A DNA stretch of 64,000 nt from Monosiga brevicollis MX1 (Eukaryota; Opisthokonta; Choanoflagellata; Craspedida; Salpingoecidae). The stretch covers positions 114,682 through 178,681 of the forward strand of contig NW_001865060.1 in assembly GCF_000002865.3 (NCBI RefSeq), written 5' to 3'. The notes beneath the pieces were generated by a model that made no database searches, was not told the DNA's origin, and saw nothing but the letters and a program-made list of their open reading frames with translations. Both the position numbers and the translations under genes were made by a program. Positions 57,698 to 64,000 of this stretch are shown here, one piece after another. Positions within the stretch are counted from its first letter, which is position 1. The number at the start of each line of letters is the position of its first letter.

Positions 57698-60600
57698 TCA
57701 TTCATCCTCGTCGTCATCATCAATGTCAATCGCATCGGCATTGGCCTGCATGGCGCTGACATTGTGCGGCGTGGCCCGAGCTGGCATGGCAGCTGCGGCA
57801 GCGTTGGGCACGACTCCGTCAGCGGCAGCGGGATCGGGCAAGGGCACGGTGGATCGGGGCAATGTACCGGTGTCATCCTCATCCTCATCATCGTCCAGGT
57901 CAATGGCGTCAGGGTTACTGCTACCCGGGCCTGGGCCCACCGAGAATCCCATGTTAGGTCGCTGACCGGGCAGGGACATTGGCATCTGACCAGGCCGTTG
58001 CAGCATGCCAGACATGGGCATTTCCCCCTGCCCGGGCATGGGCATGGGCATCTGCATTGGCATCTGGCCAGGCATGGGCATTTGCATCCGACCAGGCACG
58101 GAACCATGCACGGGTTGTGGCAGGTTCAGACCCCCTCGGCGCCCACCACCACGTTTGAACGCTATAAAAAGCAACGGTTGCATGAGCCAGCGGCGCGGCA
58201 ATGCCAAAAGTTTGTCATTCATGCATTTGCAGCGAATCATCTGTGGGGCAGCGCCCAAACGCCGTCAATAAGCGCATGTTATGCACGTACCATCAACGGC
58301 CTCGGCACAAGGATTGGACATTTCCAGAAGTTCGCAGAGCCGCGTCGTGTAGGGATTCAAGCGTGGCTGAGCCGCTACCGTGTTGAGGTGAAATGAGCTC
58401 TCTGTCCCGACGTTGGCACCGAGCGCAGGCTGCTGACAAAGCGTTGTCGCACAATCATGCTTGCATCCTTACCATCATCATCTGGATGGGCGGCCACGCC
58501 GTGGTCACAGCCCTCATAGTCGTAGGGTGATCCTGGTGCCGACTGTCAAAAGAATCAGGCGGGCCGTGAGGTCAGCGACACCTTTGCCGTCGCCGAGGTT
58601 CAGCAAACCGTGTTCAACAGGCTGTGCAGAGCGCACGCACCGCCAGTTGCTGTTGCGTGGCCGCTACTTCCTCAGCAGTGGGCCGATAATCGAATCTGTT
58701 CTCTCAAAGCAAGCATAGTAGGCCACCACACGCGATGGTGAGGGGAGCAACACCTGAGGCTGAGTGGCTCGCTCGCACGGTCGTCAAGTGGGCACTGGAG
58801 AACGAACAACGCACCGCTCTGGGCCGCCTGGCATGGGCATTGTGGTATTCGTGCGCTGTCCATTACGCAGAGGACTCGTGGTCCTACGGAGGATGCGTCG
58901 TGGGTTGGGGGCGAGCGAATAATCAGACGATGTGGATTTGGCATGGGTTACGCAGTCCAGCGAGCCCGTTCCTCAGTCCAGTCACGTACCGGAGGATGGT
59001 CAACCACTCGGCATCGGGCGATATCGTGACAGGTGAGCCCGCGGCTACCGGCGCTCCACATTCAAAAACCTAGTCAAAGCAGCATTGCAGGTCCAAGGTC
59101 AACCACGAGCCTGTGTGTGTGGAAAGGCGAGGCGCACACCATTTGAGGCCAGTAATAAGGCACCTGAAGGAAATGCCGGCGGGGGAGACATTTGTCTAGG
59201 GCCAGAAATCGCGTTGCTGCGGGCATGTCGGCGTGCTGCGCTGTGCTCGGGTCGTGACGGATGACCGCAGCAAACTAGACATTAACCCGGACGGGTAAGG
59301 CACAGGGATGATGTCCAGCCGAAGGAAGACGATGCATGCTCGCGGAACGGCGGGACAATCCCTGGCCCATGTCGATAATGTACCTTGACATGCAAATGCG
59401 CAGAGAACCAGTAGCCCGGTCGAAGATGTTGCAGCAGAGCCGCACTGGCGGGGCTACCTGGCCAAAAGTAAAATGAAGCGCGCGGTCAGCGAGGGTACCG
59501 ACTGTCATCAGGTGGCCAAGCCACGGGGCAAAAACGGCCGAGGCGCTGGGGTGCGAGGACTGACCGAGAGAGTTGTTGGCAACTTCATCTCGGAAATGCG
59601 CCTTGCGACTATCATTAATGGCATGGCATGGAGCACGAGGAATGTTGGAAAAGACGGGTTTGAAGCGCGAGTGCTGGTTTATCGAACACGCACCGCAAGA
59701 GCTCGGCCGTGTTGCCATAGTGTGCAATGCCTTGTGGCCAGTCGTGGGACAAGAAAATATCAGTCGGAGTCGTCAGCTGGCTCAGTTGGAAGATCTATGA
59801 TATTGGGTTGGGGGAGCAGGTGAGCTATGTCCTCAAAGCTGAGGCATAGGGCCAGGGCCACAAAGTAGCCGAGAGGGAGAGAGCGCAAGGTCAAGTCCGT
59901 AAGTGACTTGAACTGGTCGGAACTGACATCAAATTCGCGGACATGATAAATGCTGCGCTTGGCATCTTCCGAAAAGGGGGGTGTTTCATACAAGCCTGGA
60001 ATGCGATGTGAGCGAGAGGTTGCTGAACAGCCATGGAAAAAAAAAAAGTTCGAGCCCATGCACGGTTCTGGGTACAGGGACCGCGCCTGGCCTTAACAAG
60101 TCGAACCTAGCTGGTAGTGACGGTCGTTGTAGATGCCCGAGAGGCCAGCGATGCGCACGCCATTGACGTTGATGACGCCGGTGCGGCCCAGGTAGAAGAT
60201 GTTGGGCGCCACCCTGGCCCAGCAGGTTCAGGGTATGGGAGGGAGGAGGGGAGAGAGGGTGAGCGGGACGACGGAGAAGTTGGAGCTTGTCTGCCTGCCC
60301 TTGCAGGGTCGAGCGGAGAGGGGCATAAGACAGCAAAGGGCTCGAGGCTGTACCATCCACCGAAAGGGAGCTCCCAGAGGTAGGAGCTTGCTTCATGGTT
60401 GCCGCCGATGAAAATGGTGAGCACGGGCGCTTTCTGCCAGACCAGGCAAGCATGTGTGAGCATACCGATGCAGCGAATACACGGCACCAAGAGCGCTGTA
60501 CAACACAAGAGGGAGGGCGATACTCACGGCCTCGCCCTTGAAATACTTGTAGAAATCGTGCATCTCGCGATACTTGGGAGGACAGGCCATGGTCTCGAGA

Positions 60601-60959
60601 TCGCTTTTGTTGCGGGTGCACTGCATGTGTCAATGGCGGACCAGGGACGAGACATTAGCTTTCTGTTGCTGGTGGAAGCGGTACTGTCACTGTCGGGATG
60701 GCTGTCATCAGCCAAAGACGAGGCCGTACCTGAAAGTCACCGCAGATGAGCAGGAGGTCAACCTTGAAGTTTTGCGCTTCCTCAATCTGCTTGAGGCTGG
60801 CATAGATCTGGTCCAGCTCGCCATGGCAGCATCCTTCCACGGCCACCTACCACGTCAACAGCGCAATAAGGTGGACATGATCCAAGCCCGTCCCAGGACG
60901 CTCCCTCCCTCCCGACAACGCTGCGGCCGTCCATCCATCGTCATGGCTCTCACCCTCAT
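57698..60959 (-). CDS. DBR1: RNA lariat debranching enzyme DBR1 with Met/Pro-rich tail
   Basis: Cleaves the 2'-5' bond of intron lariats in the nucleus. A minimal first exon encodes only Met-Arg (ATG at 60957-60959), spliced to [18 protein letters not shown]. Then come [130 protein letters not shown] and [16 protein letters not shown]. These supply the metallophosphoesterase motifs ([23 protein letters not shown]). The MPP C-terminal part follows ([36 protein letters not shown]). The last exon (about 58160-57698) encodes a tail of MP, MQMP and MPGQ units, then acidic [10 protein letters not shown] and DIDDDDEDE clusters. Confidence 0.92.
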
Positions 60960-61233
60960 GGCGTCCGGTCGTTTCAAAAAAAAAAAAAAAAACGAGAGAG
61001 AGAGAGAGCGTGATGAATCTCTTTATGAAAGTTTCATGTATTCACGTTTCTCTGGTTTTGGACTACATCTTGCTCATTTCTCTGATTTTGGTTCAATTTC
61101 CTTGCTAATCGTATTCTTTATTCTCATTTCCCTCTTAAGTTTTGTCTGGACGCCCGTTTCTCTCTGCGCTTTGCATACGATTTTCTCTCCTCTCTGCCAC
61201 AAAAGCAGCTTTTGGGTTATTTTCCATCTCTCG

Positions 61234-61296
<63 letters not shown>

Positions 61297-61446
61297 GCGC
61301 AGAGCAGTCGGCCGGCAGTGGTCCAGTGGGTGCCGTTGGACGCCTTGAATGCGCGGAACGCATTGACGTTTTCTATTTCCATCTTTGGAAGCCAGCTGGT
61401 GGCGTATCGCCTGGGTTGACAAGACTCGAGATAAGAAACACCGATA
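60960..61446. repeat. 5' intergenic with A16 run and (CA)n
   Basis: An A16 run (60977-60992) with GA repeats and (CA)n at 61236-61291, between the divergent DBR1 and frataxin genes. No gene recognised. The interval is under 490 bp and must hold both promoters. Confidence 0.9.
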
Positions 61447-62467
61447 ATGGCGAGTGTTGGTGGCCGTGTGGGTGCCGTGGCCCGGCGTGCGGTCATGTTG
61501 AGCCGGACGGCGATGCGACGCAGTGCCCTGACACAGAGGACACTGGTATCCATGCCAGCCAGGCGCCCTGTGCTGCGTCTCCAGCAAGTTCTTCCGGCCA
61601 GCTTGCGGTGAGTCCAAGCGGCACAAATCAGGAAGGCACCTATGGCAATGTTGCAGCTGACCCCAGTTTTGTGTGGTGCCTGGACGACCGCCCCTCTCTT
61701 GCGCAGCACTTTCAAGACTCTGAATGATTATCATCGCTGCGCAGACGAGTCGTTGGAGACCATGTCAGCGGAGTTTGAGGAAATTTTTGACACTTACGAC
61801 CAGTGTCGGGACTTTGACGTTGCGCTGGCGGTACGACCAGAATGATTGCGTTCACGTTGCTCATCTTACTCCTCCTCCTCCTCGTCGTCGTCCTTCTCGG
61901 TGTTCACTTGCATCGATCCTTTTGATGAGCTGCTGCTGCTGCTTTTGAAATCTTGCCAATGACTGCGCGTGATGGCATTGGGCTTGGTGCTGAATTGCTT
62001 GCCATGGGATAGAATGGCGTCTTGACGGTCGACATGGCCGACCTTGGAACCTATGTCATCAACAAACAAACCCCCAACCAAGAGATCTGGTTCTCCTCAC
62101 CACTCAGGTCAGTCGCCTTGTGTCAGTGTGCTCACTTCTGCGCACGACAACGAGTACCTGACACGCACCCGCTCGGCCTCACGCAGTGGTCCCAAACGCT
62201 TCAAGTACGACGAAGATCTGCACGAATGGGTGAGCTCTCTTTCTTGACCCGCCCCTGTGGAGCGATTGCCTCGAGCCGTGCCCCCCCCCCCCCCCCACCA
62301 CCACTTTGCGGCAGCCCAGCGCCCCTCTCTCATCACCCGGCTCTCGTCATGCTGGACAGCGGAGCCCCACAGAGACATACCCCTTGCACGAACTTTTGCG
62401 CCGGGAGATTTCCGAACTGCTTCAAACACCCGTCGACTTTATCAAGCCCTCGCCCGAGTGGTATTAG
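61447..62467 (+). CDS. FXN: Frataxin, mitochondrial iron-sulfur assembly protein
   Basis: An activator of the NFS1-ISCU-ISD11 cysteine desulfurase complex in the mitochondrial matrix. Five exons (61447-61607, 61707-61830, 62013-62107, 62187-62229, 62360-62467) join in phase to 176 residues. Residues 1-53 are an Arg/Ser/Ala-rich mitochondrial presequence ([20 protein letters not shown]). The mature part has [20 protein letters not shown] and the acidic ridge [17 protein letters not shown]. Then comes the frataxin signature [20 protein letters not shown], followed by [17 protein letters not shown], and a C-terminal helix [14 protein letters not shown]. Length and conserved Trp and Gln residues are those of a functional frataxin. 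Confidence 0.95.
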
Positions 62468-63455
62468 TTGCCCCACGTAGCCTGGACCCGCCTCAAACCC
62501 AGTCTTCTTCTCTTGGACCAGCTGCGGCTGAACGGTGCCGTGCACCTCCAGGTCGTTGAATGGTGCGATGGCAACATATCGTTGCTATAATAAAGTGGCA
62601 GCGCCTGTGTCGCAAGTATAAACACGATTACCAGTGAACGAGCTCGTTCAGCACACGCCCCAAGAAGCTTTCTATCAGCCAGCCGTGGTTTCAATGGCAC
62701 TGCTGGAGAGATGCGACCCCTGCCTCGCGGTTTCTTAGGAGTTCGCAGGGACTCGTGGACTTCGGAAATCAAACAAACTCTAATGGTATCTTGGCGCTTC
62801 TGTTGAACACTCTTCATTGTCCTGACCCCATTGTTGCATTTGACACCAAATCTTCTCCGTCGAGTGGAATGCATTGTGCTTTGATGTACCTTGATGTTCA
62901 CAGTACTGAAGTTGCAATGGGACGAGTACAGGTCAAGATATCAATTGGGCTAGCACATCAATCCACGCAACGCGGTGTGACAGAATAAAATTAGATTTCA
63001 ATCATCAAATGTCAACAAGGGGCAGAAGGCTAGGGCTGGGGAGGCTCAGGGACACTTACAGGGGGTTTCGGCTGTGTGTGGGGGATGAGCCGTCGGGAGC
63101 AGCGGCGCCTGTGTTTGAACTTCAGAGTCGCCTCTTGATCAGGCGTCGCTGCTGAAATAGTGCTCTGCTCTGGCATACTCAGATGCGGGCGTTGCGCCGG
63201 CGGTACAGCCACCGCAGGAGCGCTTGCTCTGCGTGCAGAGTTCAAGATCAAAACCGAAATTGATCCTTGGAGGCACGGAGAGTTGGTGATCGTGTTTACC
63301 AATGGCGCAGGCGATTGTACCACTTGGTGCATCGATACCGGCTCGGATGGACCAGGTGATGATGCTTGAACTTGATATGCAGATTCCTATCGGTCATAAT
63401 GGCACAATTTGTAACAAACCCCAGCAACCTCAACCCCAACCCCAATCCCAACAAC
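62468..63455. other. Unresolved right-hand region
   Basis: About 1 kb without recognised coding similarity. A minus-strand open frame at 63030-63332 (ITNSPCLQGSISVLILNSAR) and a minus-strand splice-donor-like site near 63850 might belong to a gene continuing beyond the right edge, but nothing supports a specific model. Confidence 0.35.
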
Positions 63456-63762
63456 ACACAGAGACACAGAGACACCGAGACACAGAGGCAGAGACAGAGA
63501 CAGAGACAGAGACAGAGACAGAGACAGACAGAGACAGAGACAGACACACAGACACAGACACAGACACAGACACAGACACAGACAGAGACAGAGACAGACA
63601 CAGACACAGACACAGACAGAGACAGAGACAGACAGAGACAGACACAGACACAGACAGAGACAGAGACAGAGACAGAGACAGAGACAGAGACAGAGACAGA
63701 GACAGAGACAGAGACAGAGACAGAGACAGAGACAGAGACAGAGACACACAGACACAGACACA
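63456..63762. repeat. GACAGA / GACACA hexanucleotide microsatellite
   Basis: About 300 bp of alternating GAGACA, GACAGA and GACACA units. The longest pure block (GAGACA) is at 63654-63744. Sequence from 63763 to 64000 shows no resolved gene. Confidence 0.97.
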
Positions 63763-64000
63763 AAAAAGCAAACCCGTAATCGTCAGTGGACAGCTGTTTT
63801 GACTTGCACGGACTTGTGGGCGTGGCAGAGGTTAGCGAGACAGTACATACCTTGCCAGGGGTGAGTGGTGAGTCAAACAGGTAATTCGCAAGCAGCCTGG
63901 GATGTTGGTCAGTCCGGCGGCTAGCACGGCCACGAGCATGGCGGTGACGCTTTGGTTGCTACCGCCGACGGACAGCCTTGTGGTGCGTGATCGAAGTTGA

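Noticed and set aside
61074-61734. Minus-strand frames of about 200 codons opposite frataxin exon 1
   Set aside because: They run through the (CA)n tract and antisense of the frataxin presequence, with no family similarity.

Overview
This is a eukaryotic nuclear window, GC-rich in its genes and packed with short GT-AG introns. The gene set points to a choanoflagellate, probably Monosiga-like: animal-type proteins (a SHC-type PTB adaptor, a Receptor-L-domain membrane protein, tropomyosin, alpha-actinin, ADP-dependent glucokinase) occur at compact, near-protist gene density. The species is an inference; only the genes and their structure are seen. Two assembly gaps (18921-19114 and 42249-43236) interrupt it.

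Layout, left to right: METTL1-type tRNA m7G methyltransferase (+), an ankyrin-repeat protein with a membrane/mitochondrial-like N-terminus (-), a long GT/TGTC microsatellite, a PH-domain protein (-), NSUN2 tRNA m5C methyltransferase (-), BUD31/G10 splicing factor (-), a two-UBA protein resembling UBAP1 (+), a small TMEM107-like membrane protein (-), a stand-alone IQGAP/RasGAP C-terminal domain protein with an N-myristoylation-type start (+), ribosomal protein eL15 (-) and ADP-dependent glucokinase (-). Then come alpha-actinin (+), a ZIF-like MFS transporter (-), a Dbl-family RhoGEF (+), tropomyosin (-), CDK5RAP1 methylthiotransferase (+, running into the second gap), a SHC-like PTB adaptor (+), DNAJC7/TPR2 co-chaperone (-), a kinase-less L-domain receptor (+), AP-4 sigma subunit (+), a possible small membrane coiled-coil protein (+), a WBP2-like GRAM protein (-), lariat debranching enzyme DBR1 (-) and frataxin (+). 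The right edge is unresolved and holds a GACAGA microsatellite.

There is no operon logic, but themes recur: tRNA modification (METTL1, NSUN2, CDK5RAP1), splicing (BUD31, DBR1), actin cytoskeleton and Rho/Ras signalling (alpha-actinin, tropomyosin, RhoGEF, RasGAP_C protein), endosomal sorting (UBAP1-like, AP-4 sigma) and probable phosphotyrosine signalling. The last is the most interesting: a PTB adaptor without SH2, carrying YxxM and YxN motifs, lies about 5 kb from a single-pass receptor whose tail contains an NPxY motif, the classical PTB ligand. No mobile element, rRNA gene, confident tRNA gene or CRISPR array was recognised. Intergenic DNA is dominated by simple repeats (GT, GA, GTGTCT, TGTC, GACAGA) and by homopolymer A/T runs.

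Multi-exon genes are given as one span from start to stop. Exons are listed where the splice sites and reading phase were checked by hand.
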